Shown here: positions 1-10,533 of the stretch, in pieces
Layout of the letters: the number at the start of each line of letters is the position of its first letter
Numbering within the stretch: position 1 is the first letter of the stretch
Source: Poa pratensis
Taxonomy: Eukaryota; Streptophyta; Magnoliopsida; Poales; Poaceae
Length of the DNA stretch: 64,000 nt
NCBI GenBank assembly: GCA_947311845.1
Contig: CAMZMU010000013.1
Coordinates: forward strand, 2,393,198-2,457,197
Direction of reading: 5' to 3'
The notes under the pieces: generated by a model
Database searches by the model: none
Told to the model about the DNA's origin: nothing
What the model saw: the letters and a program-made list of their open reading frames with translations, nothing else
Position numbers and translations under genes: made by a program

Positions 1-1625
1 GAAGTGGTGGCATTGGCTCAGTCCGCGCAACTCGGCATGCCGGGTATGGCTAACCCGGAGCAGAATGCAATTTCGAGGTGCCCAAGGAGACCAAGAAGAT
101 CAATGTTGACCCGGCATGTCCGGACCACAACGTCATCATTGGTACCGGGTTAACTGAGAAATAGGAAGGCGAGCTCAGTCACTTCCTCCGTGAGAACCGG
201 GATATCTTTGCATGGTCAAATCAGGACCTGCCAGGTGTTCCGAGGGAGTTGGCTGAGCACTCTTTGTTCGTCAGACCGGATATGAAACCGGTGAAGCAAC
301 CTATGCGACGTCTCTCGGATGAGAGGAGAAAGGTGATAGGTGATGAACTGGCCAGATTACTTGCATCTGGTTTCATCATGGAAGTGCTGCACCCGGACTG
401 GTTGTCTAACCCGGTCCTGGTGGAAAAGAAAAAAGATGACCCGAACGTGGCCATTGTGTGGCGTATGTGTATTGATTACACAAACTTGAACAAGGCATGT
501 CCTAAGGATCCATTCCCGCTGCCTCGGATTGATCAAGTGATCGATTCCACAGCCGGGTGTGAGCTGTTATCCTTTGTAGATGCTTATTCTGGTTTTCACC
601 AGATACCACTGAACCCTGCTGATCAAATGAAAACTGCTTTTATCACCCCGTATGGGGCTTATTGCTATCGTGTCATGACCTTTGGTTTGAGAAATGCTGG
701 TGCCACTTACCAGAGATGTATGCAAAAATGCTTGCATGATCAAATAGGAAAAAATGTGCAGGTGTATGTCGATGACATTGTCATCAAGTCTAAGGAGAAA
801 TCCACTCTGATTGATGATCTCCGAGAAACATTTGAGAATCTAAGGAAATTCCGGATAAAACTTAACCCGGACAAATGTACCTTCGGTGTGCCGGCAGGCA
901 AATTACTCGGTTTCCTCGTGTCAAGCCGAGGTATCGAGGTGAACCCGACAAAAATCCGTGCTATTGAAAGCATGAGGTTACCGACATGTCTCAAAGACGT
1001 GCAGAAATTCACTGGATGTTTGGCATCCTTAAGTCGGTTTGTTAGCAGGTTGGGAGAAAAGGCATTGCCTTTGTATCAACTCATGAAGAAAACAACCCAC
1101 TTCGTGTGGACCCCGCAAGCAGATGCGGCGTTCACCGAGTTAAAAAAGATGTTGGCAACTGCGCCGATACTGGCCTCACCATTACCCAAAGAGCCGATGT
1201 TGCTCTACATTGCAGCCACAAACCGGGTTGTGAGTGTCGTATTGGTAGTGGAGCGAGAAGAAGATGGCAAAACTGTGCAGAGGCCAGTGTATTACCTGAG
1301 CGAGGTGATCTCGTTGTCCAAGCAGAACTATCCGCACTACCAGAAGATGACATATGGTGTCTATCTGGCTGCTAAGAAGTTGAAACATTACTTCCAAGAG
1401 CATTCAATCACTGTGGTGTGTGAGGCTCCTATCTCGGAGATCATTGGGTGTAAAGATGCAACTGGCCGAGTAGCCAAGTGGGCTATCGAGGTGTCCCCTT
1501 ACACTCCTCACTATGAAAGAAGAGATGCCATTAAATCTCAGGCACTGCCGGATTTCTGGTGGATTGGGCTGAAATGCAATATGAGCCACCATTGCCTGAC
1601 CCAATTACTGGAGAATGCACTTTGA
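1..1625 (+). pseudogene. Gypsy-1 pol: reverse transcriptase and first RNase H region
   Basis: Seen: a frame running from the left edge, with an in-frame TAG at 162-164 and then open from 249 to 1625. It contains the RT palm motif YVDD (765-776), the upstream segment FVDAYSGFHQI, and the downstream thumb. An RNase H-like segment of the RNaseH_RT type follows (PVYYLSEV, NYPHYQKMTYGV). Known: this domain makes element cDNA from RNA in virus-like particles. The TAG lies where related polyproteins have an open codon, consistent with a C-to-T transition at a methylated site. Frame is lost after about 1500, where the next RNase H segment starts in another frame. The protein is non-functional as a whole. 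Confidence 0.9.
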
Positions 1626-1684
1626 TGGTTCAAGGACAAAAATTGGTTTAGGTGCCGGGGTAGTCCTTACCTCGCCAAAGCATG

Positions 1685-1976
1685 ATCACTGAGATATGTG
1701 TTGCAGATTCATTTTGCGGCATCTAACAATGTGGCCGAGTATGAGGCACTTGTTCATGGGCTAAATGTGGCCAAAGAAATTGGTATTCGCCGGATAGAAT
1801 GTTTCGGAGACTCGGATTTGGTGGTGCAGCAAGTCTCGGGAAATTGGGATGCTTTAGACGCCAACATGGCGTTGTATCGGTTTCATGTCCAGAAGATCTC
1901 GGGGTTCTTTGAAGGTTGCGAGCTCACGCATATACCTCGGGCTGAAAATGAGCCGCCGATGTACTGTCCAAGCTAG
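1685..1976 (+). pseudogene. Gypsy-1 pol: second RNase H domain
   Basis: Seen: NNVAEYEALVHGL, then FGDSDLVVQQVSG, and a late ELTHIPRAENEP segment. These are the conserved blocks (E, D and the terminal His/Asn region) of the RNase H domain found after the RT-linked RNase H in chromovirus- and Tat-like grass gypsy elements. Its frame differs from the preceding RT segment and from the following integrase segment, so at least two frameshifts flank it. Inference: originally one continuous polyprotein with 1-1625 and 2100-3542. Confidence 0.8.
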
Positions 1977-2098
1977 GTTCATCCCGGGATCCAATTCCAC
2001 CCGGCATAGCCTTGGAGCATTGAGGAAGCCATCAATCAAACCATCGCCGAGTCCGAGTCAATTTTATCCCGGCGAAACCGGAGTCTGGTGCTGTTCCC

Positions 2099-3542
2099 AT
2101 GGACGTCGATGTCGGATGCATTTGGGAGAACCCGGGGACTGCTTGGCAGAACCCGGGGACTGGTTACTCTATCTCGGAAGAAGTAATGTCGGTTGATCTC
2201 ATGGAGGTGGATGATCCGGTCTTTCCTGTGCGTCCTGTGCCGGAGTGGGCACAACCAATAATGGCATTTATGATGGACGGGAGTTTGCCAAGTAATGAAG
2301 TTGAAGCTAGGCAAGTGCAAAGAAGATCCAAGGCATACACCATCATCAACCAGGAGTTATACAAGAGAAGTGTGACCGAGGTACTGCAGCGCTGTGTCGA
2401 GCCGCAGGAAGGGCAGAGATGCTCCTGGAGATTCATCAGGGAATGTGGTCATCATGCTTCATCAAGAGCCTTGGTGGCTAAGGTATTCCGGCATGGGTTT
2501 TATTGGCCCAGTGCTTTGAACCAGGCAGAAGATATCGTCGAAAGTGTGAGGGATGTCAGAGGTTTGCTAAAAAGATCCACCTGCCAGCCTCGGCACTCAA
2601 GACAATTCCAATCACTTGGCCCTTTGCAGTTTGGTGCTGGATATGGTGGGAGAGTTCAGGCCAGCCCGAGGTAACATGACTCATATGCTGGTGATGGTGG
2701 ACAAGTTCACCAAATGGATCGAGGTAAAGCCAATCCGGAAGTGTGATGGTCACACAGCTGTGACCTTTTTGAAGGACATCATTTTGAGATATGGTTACCC
2801 CCATAGCATTATCTCGGATAATGGCACAAACTTTGCTGTGGGAGAGTTTGCTCGGTTCTGTGCGGATAAGAGAATTCGGTTGGACATAGCCTCGGTGGCA
2901 CACCCTGAGGCAAATGGGCAAGTGGAAAGAGCAAATGCATTGGTGTTAGCCGGTATCAAAGCCCGGTTGATTGAACCACTGTTGCGAACTCCGGGATGTT
3001 GGATAGAGGAGATACCAGCAGTGCTGTGGGGTCTAAGGACCACACCAAATCGATCAACTGGCTATACGCCATTTTTTCTGGTCTATGGAGCAGAAGCGGT
3101 CCTGCCGACCGACATGGAATATGACTCGCCGAGAGTGGCGCTGTACACTGAAACCGAGGCAAAAGAAGCTCGGGAAAATGATGTTGATTTGCTCGAAGAA
3201 GCACGAGAACTGACCTTATCTCGGTCAGCTATATATCAGCAAAATCTCCGACGCTATCATAGCCGGAAGATCAGCCCTCGGGTTTTCCGAGAGGGAGATT
3301 TGGTGTTGAGGCTAGTGCAACGCAAAGCAGGCCGACACAAGTTGTCACCTCCATGGGAGGGACCATTCATTGTGAGCAAGGCTCTGCACAATGATTCATA
3401 CTATCTTATAGATGCACAGGCACCGAGGAAAAATGTGATGGACAAATCCGGAGAGGAGACCAAAAGACCCTGGAATGTAGCTCTACTCCGCCCTTTTACT
3501 CATAAGGGCGCAGTGTATGTATCTCGGTTTTCCTTTGAATAA
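2099..3542 (+). pseudogene. Gypsy-1 pol: integrase
   Basis: Seen: an HHCC zinc-binding region (GHHASSRALVAK then FYWP, about 2440-2570) whose two Cys codons lie in a shifted frame. The DDE catalytic core lies in the 2616-3542 frame: D in MVDKFTKW (about 2700), D in ISDNGTNF (about 2820) and E in ANGQVERAN (about 2925). A C-terminal region follows with LSPPWEGPF and a final WNVALLRPF block. Known: it inserts element cDNA into the genome. The frameshift near 2550 separates the zinc region from the core. Two copies of a CCCGGGGACTG motif at 2127-2161 interrupt the linker before the zinc region. Confidence 0.88.
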
Positions 3543-3559
3543 AATGCCGGCACTCCGAA

Positions 3560-4010
3560 AAGAAACTCGGGGACTGCCTTTGTCTATATGCTTGTGTTTT
3601 ATCTCGGTTTTTTCTGTGTTGTTCATATGTCGGATGATTTTGAGACCTCGTTTCAAAGTTCAAGTAATGTATGCTATTTTGTTGTGATCTTGTGACTCGA
3701 CTGACGAACGCCGAAATGGCAGTCAAGAGCAGAGGTTATGGTATATGGTAAACATGAAAATGGACTCGGGGACTCGGTCCTAAAAAGATCCGACATATGT
3801 CGTTTACTAACCCGGTTTTTTCTTTCCTTTTCCTTGTGTCGGATGACTCTAAACCTTACCTCAAAATTTACAAGTATTGTGTGCTATAATGATTGATCTT
3901 GTGACTCGACTGTCGAACGCCTAAATGGTAGACAAGAGCAAAGATTACTAAGTATAGTAAACAAGAAAGTAAACTCGGGGACTTGGTGCAAAGTGATCCG
4001 GCATTGAGCT
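3560..4010 (+). repeat. Spacer tandem duplication, ~208-bp unit
   Basis: Seen: two imperfect direct copies, from about 3630 and from about 3838. Each has GTCGGATGA near its start, then GATCTTGTGACTCGACTG, then an ACTCGGGGACT motif near its end. A further ACTCGGGGACTG stands at 3565-3577. The motif is the element's own polypurine-tract core (ATTCGGGGACTAA next to the LTR at 9571). Confidence 0.8.
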
Positions 4011-5432
4011 GTCTTGTTGAAACTAATATGATAAAGTAGCACGGATAAAAGTAGCACTGCGAGATACTTAAAAGTATATTTACATCTGCACCCGGCATTC
4101 CGGGGATTTAATGGTTCAATGTTTGATAAGCTTAGGCAGCTGCCTCGGAGGAGCTCGGAGCAGTTGGAGCGGTGCGAGGCTCGGGAGCAGTCTCGGCGGC
4201 AGAAGAAGCTTCAGTTGTTGGAGCAACCTCGGGTGTTGGAGTGGCTGCCGAGGCACCAGCAGTGTCGGATACCGGCTTCTCAGAAGTGTCGGTCGCGGTC
4301 GACTTGCAGTGTCGGTCGCAGCCGGCTTGGCAATGTCGGTTGCTCCAGCAGCAGAAGTGTCGGCTGCTCCGGCAGCAGCAGTCTCGGTCGCTCCGGCAGT
4401 GGCAGCGTCGGGAGCTTCGGCCTCGATCTCCTCATCGATGTCATCTTCCTCGTCTTCACCCTCTTCATCATCCTGGTCATCTTCTTCGTCATCCGAGTAG
4501 GCGGGACCCGGAATGAAGTGTCGGGTGGGAGCATAGCTGGCCATGAATTTGGCTGCATCTTTGCGGCTCTCTATCAGTGTCGGATCGAGGTCCATTTGGA
4601 GCCTTGGCGCAGGGAGCGCACGGCGTTGAGGTTGATGGACTCATACCAGGAGAGCACAAAGGTCAGTGCTTGATCAGCTCCGGCACGAGCTGCTGAGGAT
4701 CTCCACTCTCGGACCCTGGCCTCGGCCCCCGACAGACACTTGGACAATTCTTCAATTGTAGCCGGAGTCTGGGATCCTGGCCATAAGGCTCGGTAAGCTT
4801 TGATGCCAGCATCAAGAAGATCCAGGCCAATGGCCTTCAGAGGAGAGATGCGAGCATTCAGAGCGGTCAGGTAATCTTCAATATCCCATTCCTCCGGGAT
4901 TGGGCCAGCCTCGGCTCTCTTTGCTCGTGCCTTGCGGACAGTGTTGAGTGCAGCAGCCTTGGAGTGGGAGAAGTGATCTGAAGATAGAAAAGCTATCACC
5001 GAATTGAGTTATATACCGGCATATCTTAATGTCGGTACAAGCAATGAAACAAAAGAAAGGATAAAGAAACTTACTGTCCATCTCCTTGTTAAGCCGGGTG
5101 AGCTCGCGGAGCCAGATGTCGGATTTTGCCTTGAGGGCATCCAGTTCTCCTTGAGCCGAGGTAGCGCGAACCTCGGTCGCCTCGAGGGTTTCCTTGTGCT
5201 TTTGCGCAGCTTCCTCCCTTTGCATCAGGGCCTGCTCAATGCCGGTTTTCTCGCCCTGGACCCGAGCAAGTTCCTCCTGGAGCCGAGACACTTCCTCGTT
5301 CCTTCTGGAGGGCAGTGGCGTGCGCGGTTTCCTTGTTCTTCAGCGTCTCCTGAAGTTGCTTGTGGGACCTCTTGAGTTTGTTGTGGTCCAGAAGCAGCTT
5401 CCGAAACACTGTGGTCCGGCGTTGGTGCAATC

Positions 5433-5775
5433 CTGAAAAGAGCAAAGGTTAGTATGATTTTTGAAGATTCATGCCGAGTAAAGCTGAATGTCGGATTTTT
5501 TGAAGATTCGTGCCGAGTAAAACTCGACAAGAATCTCGGGGACTGGATGTCGGATTTTTGAAGATCCTAAGTGTCGGATTTTTGAAGATCCTAAGTGTCG
5601 GTTTTTGATCTGAGTGTCGGATTTTTTGAGTCTAATGATGAAATTTTGTGAAGATTCGCGCGAGTGATCTTTACTCGGGCAAGCGCAGGTCACTCAACCC
5701 GAATCTCGGGGACTGGGGATTGTGTATGTTTATCATCTATGGCAAAGGAAATAAAAGTGGCTGAGGAAAAAATAC
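5433..5775 (-). repeat. Intron of the antisense gene with TGTCGGATTTTT repeats
   Basis: Seen: at least four short direct copies of TGTCGGATTTTTTGAAGAT-like units between 5460 and 5640, plus ATCTCGGGGACTGG at 5532-5545 and 5701-5714 on the plus strand. The borders are donor GTATTT (5775) and acceptor TTTTCAG (5433). The stretch contains no coding potential on either strand. Confidence 0.7.
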
Positions 5776-6234
5776 CTCGGCAAGCTTGCTGGCTCGAAGG
5801 GTCGAGAGTTGCAAGTTGTGCATGGCCTGAGCAAGCGCACTGGGCCAGCTGGATGTGGAGTGACCGGGTTCGCGGAGGAGACCTCGCTTGTGTCGGCGGC
5901 ATTCCAGTCCATGTGGTACTGCTTCTCCGAGCCTAAGCTGTGTCCACTTTGAGTTTGGAGCTGGGGTAAAACCCAGCTGCTACTGGTAACTCGGGAGACA
6001 GAGGTGGTGAGAGCTTGGTGCTCCGGGGTAGTGGTTGGAGTCAACACCACTTGTTCTCCGGGTTGGCAAGTTGTTTCCCGGTGGCTCACTTGGCTCTGTG
6101 CCGGCTTGGCTAGTGGAGTAGCTTTCCGAGTTACTAACTCGGTGGACTTGGTGGTGGACTTCGGCCGGGGCGGCTGCTTTGGTTGCTGCTGTGCTGTTGA
6201 GGTTGCTGCTGTCCTTGTTGCTGTTGCTGTTGTG

Positions 6235-6238
6235 TGTT

Positions 6239-6275
<37 letters not shown>

Positions 6276-6310
6276 TTGTTGTTGTTGTGGTTGCTGTTGT
6301 TGCGGCTGTT
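6235..6310 (-). repeat. CAG/CAA trinucleotide tract encoding poly-Gln
   Basis: Seen: CTG/TTG repeats on the plus strand read as a run of about 17 Gln followed by more Gln-rich sequence in the antisense gene product. Plus-strand poly-Cys, poly-Leu and poly-Val frames here are shadows. Confidence 0.85.
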
Positions 6311-8766
6311 GTTGTTGTGGTGGTGGTTGCTGTGCGCCCGAGGTCACCGAAGTGTCGGCCCGCGGGATGTCGGTTTCCGTGGTGGGGGCACCGGAGCCAT
6401 CATCTTGGTCGAGGACCACAACCTCGGGAATGACAGATGAGGTGGCGGGTACCCCGGAGTCACGTGGCCGAGGTTCGGCTGTACTCGGAAGGGGCGAGCG
6501 CATAGAAGAGGCACTCTGGTCAACTTCAAGGGGGCACTGCATCAAACAAGAAAAAGTGTTATGTCGGGGAAAGATTATCCCGGCAGAAGGAAAAAAGGAA
6601 GTAAGCTTGTGTCGGCAAAGAATATCTTACCCTTGAGTAACTGGCGGTGTCTTCTTGCCCTTCTTCGGCTTAACCGCTCCTCTCTTCTGTCGCTTCGCCT
6701 GCGGTGCTGCTGGATCCGAGGATGTGGAGGTCCCGGTTTTCGAGGTACCGGTCTCTGCGCGCTTGCGAGATGCCACTTGTTTGCCCGAGGTAGCAGGGCG
6801 TGCACTCGGGGCAGAGCCACCCGGGTTAGTTGATGCCGAGGCTGGGTGAGCATATGCGATGGGACGAGCGTCAATTACCTCTAGCATTTCGCAATCATCA
6901 TCGTCCGACCAATCTCGGATTGAGGCTCGGGCTCGAGGCTTACCCGAGGTAGGGGCGCCAGCTCTCGGTATTGGCAGCTGATCCTCATCATCCGGGTCTT
7001 CTACCTCGGCGACGTCCGGGGCAGGGATATCTTGGCCCCATTTGGTGGAGGGATCCTCTCCATCTTCAGTCTTTTGCCGGGTAAACCTCTGCAAGCCAGA
7101 AGCAGTAAAACCGAGTTACTTTATGAGCGGATTATGGGGCCGGCATAAGAGTTATCTCGGTAGAAAAAAGTATGTCGGTGCAAGTTGCAAGGTTACTTAC
7201 TTGCTCCGGAAGCCGAGTTCTGTTATGAGGTTCTAGACCCCATTCCCATTCCTCGGTCATCAGCGTGCGGGCAATTGCCTTGACACGTCTTCTGATCTCG
7301 GCTTTGTTCAGCTCGTGGGTGCTGATCCGAGTTGGATCATACTGGCCACTCATGTGGCAATCTTGTGAACTCGGTCTTGAAGGGGGGAAACTCGGCGGCT
7401 GACGAAGGTCCTCAGGAGATCATCGCTCGTTAAGCCTGCCCCAAGCTCCTCGACGACCTTGTGAATCTGGTTGATCTCGAGGTTCAGGTCCCTCGGGTTG
7501 AGGGACCAGTTAAACTGTTCAGTAGGGGTGGCGATGTTGAATAGCGGCAGGTTCAGAAAGTCGGCATTGTCTGGGCTGTCCGGGTTCTTCACGTAGAAGA
7601 ACGTGCGCTGCCATTTCCGGCATGACTCCAGGCCTTGAATCCGAGGCAAGATGGAACCCTCCGAGGTATGATGGTAGCAGCTCCGCACGGGGTCATCTCC
7701 TTGGGGAAGTTCTTGTTCTCCGGATCCGGGACACTTTGCTTCCGGAGTTGGAAGTACTTGGCCCAGAGCTCAACAGTGGGCCAGAGTCCGAGGTATCCCT
7801 CGGAGAAGAAACACACGCAGAGAGCGTGGTAATGGCATTGGCTGGAAGGTGGTGAGGTTGAAGCCGGAATCGATCCAAGAAGGATCGGAAGAACTCGCTC
7901 GCCGGGAGTCCAAAGCCGCGCTCGAAGTGCGCGACGAAGACCACGCGCTCACCGGATTTCAGCTTCGGCTCGGCCTCTGTGCCGGGAACCGGCATATCAC
8001 TTGTGCCGGAATGCTTGGTCCGGACTACCAGTCTATCTCGGCCTGGGTTACGTCGGAACCTTCCCACCCGGCGCGCTCTCCCTCTTCGACGACATCCTCG
8101 GCAGGCTCCGGGGTATGGCTGGATGACATCTCGGAAGGGATCTGCAAAAGAGGCACAGAGGAACCGAGATAAGTATCTCGGAATATTTGGGCAACAGAGG
8201 AACCGAGATAAGTATCTCAGAATATTTGGGCAATAGAGGAAAATGCGTAAAGGGCGGGAAACACCAATCTGTGACTAAGTGTTTGGTGAAAAGATGTACG
8301 GAGAAGAATAAATAGAGGATAAAGGCAAGTTTTATAAGTTGAACACCTAGAAGAACCTACGGAGGAAATATTGCACGGGTAGTGTGAAACACAATGGAGA
8401 AGATCTAGAGGGGAACTAAGCAGTTGAGTTCAATAGGTTCTGCGGAGAGGAGGAGCAAGTTCATCGGGGAAGATGAACAAAGTTCGTCGGAGAAGAGGAA
8501 CGTGTTCATCGGTGAGGATGAACACGTTCATCAGCAAAGTCAAGGGCGAGGAACTCACCGGAGTGCGACGGCGGTGCGAGGCGAAGAAGCGCGGGGCTTG
8601 CCGGAGTTGCGCGTGTCCAGTGGCGGCGCGAGGTGCTCCGGTGGGCGGTGGCTCGTGAGATTCGGCGTCGTGCGGTGGAGGAGCTCACTGCGCGGCGGCG
8701 GCGATGGTGCAGGAGAGAGAGAAAGGAGAAGAGGGATGCGGAGAAGACGAGGAGAGGTGCCCGCTC

Positions 8767-8775
8767 CCCTATTTA
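8767..8775 (-). promoter_or_regulatory. TATA box of the Gypsy-1 antisense gene
   Basis: Seen: CCCATAAATAGGGG on the minus strand, followed about 200 bp downstream by the 5'-UTR exon border at 8559 and a C/T-rich leader, as in typical plant promoters. It is the only good TATA match upstream of the antisense exons. Inference: the antisense gene has its own promoter, independent of the LTR. Confidence 0.6.
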
Positions 8776-9555
8776 TGGGCACGGGGCGCGTGCGGTTTCC
8801 TTTTTTACCGCGTGCGGTTACCGTAACGGGCGCGCGGATTAACCGCGCACGATCTGCGCGGTTGCGATGTTTGCAGCCGCACGATCAGCCGCATCGTGGG
8901 CCATAAGGTGGTAACGGCCCGCGGCGTGATCGCGTGCGGTTACTGGCGCGGGAATCAAGGAGGCACGCCACGGTCAAACGCACTCGAGTGATTTTGAGAC
9001 GTGACAGCTCGTGACGTATGCGGCGTGCGTGCAGAGATATGTCTGTCCGCGCACAGGAACCGAGGGAGCGCACAACGTCTCTCTGCCACGTGCTGTGGAG
9101 AGATCTTTGAGAGATTGTGGGAATCTTCTTGTGTCGGAGAGACCGGCACAAGGGCAGATCTCGAAGGTTGTGGAAAGTTTGGTCCTTGAAGCTTGCGATA
9201 AACCGTCATGTGAATGTCGGATGTTTGATCAGGATAAAATGATTGCCTTGTGTCGGAGCAACAGGCATAAGGGCATATGGCAAAACAGTTGGAGGTTTAT
9301 CTGGATACTGGAGGTGTACCGACGTGGTTATGTCGGATGGTTGGGGTAAGTTGAGTTGGTCGTGAAAGCTTGACTTACTCTCAGCGGAGTTCTTGTGTCG
9401 GAGAAACCGACACAGGGGCAAATGTCGAAATCAGTTGGAGAGGTCATTAAGTGGCTTTACGGTTAAACCGACATGATTATGTCGGATGATTGTTATGGTT
9501 GTTTCGGTTGATTAAACCTGCTGTGGCCCTTCATCCAAGGCTGCAGGACCGCACC

Positions 9556-9570
9556 AGATTCGGGGACTAA
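9556..9570 (+). other. Polypurine tract of Gypsy-1
   Basis: AGATTCGGGGACTAA directly abuts the TG that opens the LTR at 9571. This is the site where plus-strand cDNA synthesis is primed in LTR retrotransposons. Confidence 0.7.
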
Positions 9571-10533
9571 TGTCGGGGGGCTACCCCGGGTAGGGTCATG
9601 ATGTGGTAAAAACTATGCCCAGGTGTGGGCCAAGTTACAGTAAAAGCCAACATGCCTGGACTTCAGAGTGTGGTGTAGGTGCAAAACCGACATAGGCGTA
9701 CCGAGATAACCCGGGCCAGAAGGGACCGAGGTACCATGCTGGTGCCAACCGGCATATGTTGACCGAGATAAGGGATCCGAGATAAGGATCCGAGACAGCA
9801 TAACCGATATATGAATGTCGGTAACTTGTGTGTGTTCTTATGTGCAGGTAAGGTTATTTAGGAAGGGGAATCCGGCATATCCATGCCGGGTTATCCTTAT
9901 GTTGGGCGGAAGTCAATGCTCCTGTCCCATCCCGTCTGGCACGGGAGCGCGGCGTGCGGTACGGCACACGTCTGAGGTGACTGGGCTTACCTCTGCTGAC
10001 CGAGGAGCAGGAGAAGGACACCGCTGACCTCGGGCGTACCTTGGAGCAGAGATATGGGACAGGACATGGGCAAGCCATGTCCTGTCCACTGTGCAGAGAC
10101 AATCATGACGCGCAGGAGTGCGCGTCTGCAGTGCCGGTACGGAGAAGTGACCGTTGCAAGTGGAGGGTATTCCGGTAACTCGGTTTAGCCTATATATATG
10201 TCCTCACCCCTCCTGCGTGAGGGACGATGCCCAGAGACACCTTTCCACCCGTAGCTTCATCTTCTTCCTTGTGTTTATCCCCATTGCTGGGATCATACAG
10301 CTCGAGGAGCAACCCTGTATTTGTGATACCGTGATATTTAGAGAGAGATAGGCAGGAGTAGGGGTGTTACCTCCTCACGAGGGCCCCGAATCTGGGTCGA
10401 TCCTGTGTGTGCTTGTGCTTGTGTGTTCATCTGTGTATGCTTCTTAGCGTGCTACCCCTCTCCGGATCCTCCAGCGTCCATCAGCCCCACACTTTAGCCA
10501 TCCTATGACATCTGCCGTGACACCACCACGACA
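9571..10533 (+). repeat. 3' LTR of Gypsy-1 (963 bp)
   Basis: Seen: begins TGTCGGGGGG and ends CCACGACA, giving a perfect 5-bp terminal inverted repeat TGTCG/CGACA. The polypurine tract sits directly upstream. A TATA box (10190-10199) lies about two thirds in, as expected for the U3/R border. The other LTR is outside the window. Confidence 0.85.
10190..10199 (+). promoter_or_regulatory. LTR TATA box, Gypsy-1
   Basis: TATATATATG inside the LTR, preceded by GTTTAGCC and followed by a C-rich stretch. This is the core promoter position for the element transcript in the corresponding 5' LTR. Confidence 0.6.

Larger units (their letters stand above)
4116..8559 (-). pseudogene. Antisense multi-exon gene of Gypsy-1, PF04195-like protein
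   Basis: Seen on the minus strand: a TATA box (8767-8775), a 5'-UTR exon ending at 8559 (donor GTGAGT), an exon from 8141 with ATG at 8129, then introns with good GT..AG borders: 7089-7200 (donor GTAAGT), 6537-6630 (GTAAGA), 5433-5775 and 4978-5074 (GTAAGT). The N-terminal part reads GERVVFVAHFERGFGLPASE, matching as I recall the plant 'putative gypsy type transposon' domain (Pfam PF04195). Then come a poly-Gln stretch (6235-6310), a coiled coil (about 5090-5290), a helical C-terminal domain and an acidic tail (about 4440-4500). Frameshifts near 8030, 7815, 7650 and 4585 break it. Role unknown; it is carried by the element rather than being a host gene. Confidence 0.75.
1..10533 (+). mobile_element. 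Gypsy-1: Ty3/gypsy LTR retrotransposon, 5' part outside window
   Basis: Seen: pol domains in the order reverse transcriptase, RNase H, integrase on the plus strand (1-3542), a repeat-rich spacer, a minus-strand intron-containing gene (4116-8559), a polypurine tract (9556-9570) and a terminal LTR (9571-10533). RT before integrase places it in Ty3/gypsy. An opposite-strand gene between pol and the 3' LTR is known for several large grass gypsy elements. The 5' LTR, primer-binding site and gag lie left of the window, so neither target duplication nor age can be judged. Several stops and frameshifts in pol show the copy is inactive. Confidence 0.9.

Noticed and set aside
6004..6636. Plus-strand frame rich in Cys
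   Set aside because: Shadow of the CAG repeat encoding poly-Gln on the minus strand; composition is only the repeat read in another frame.
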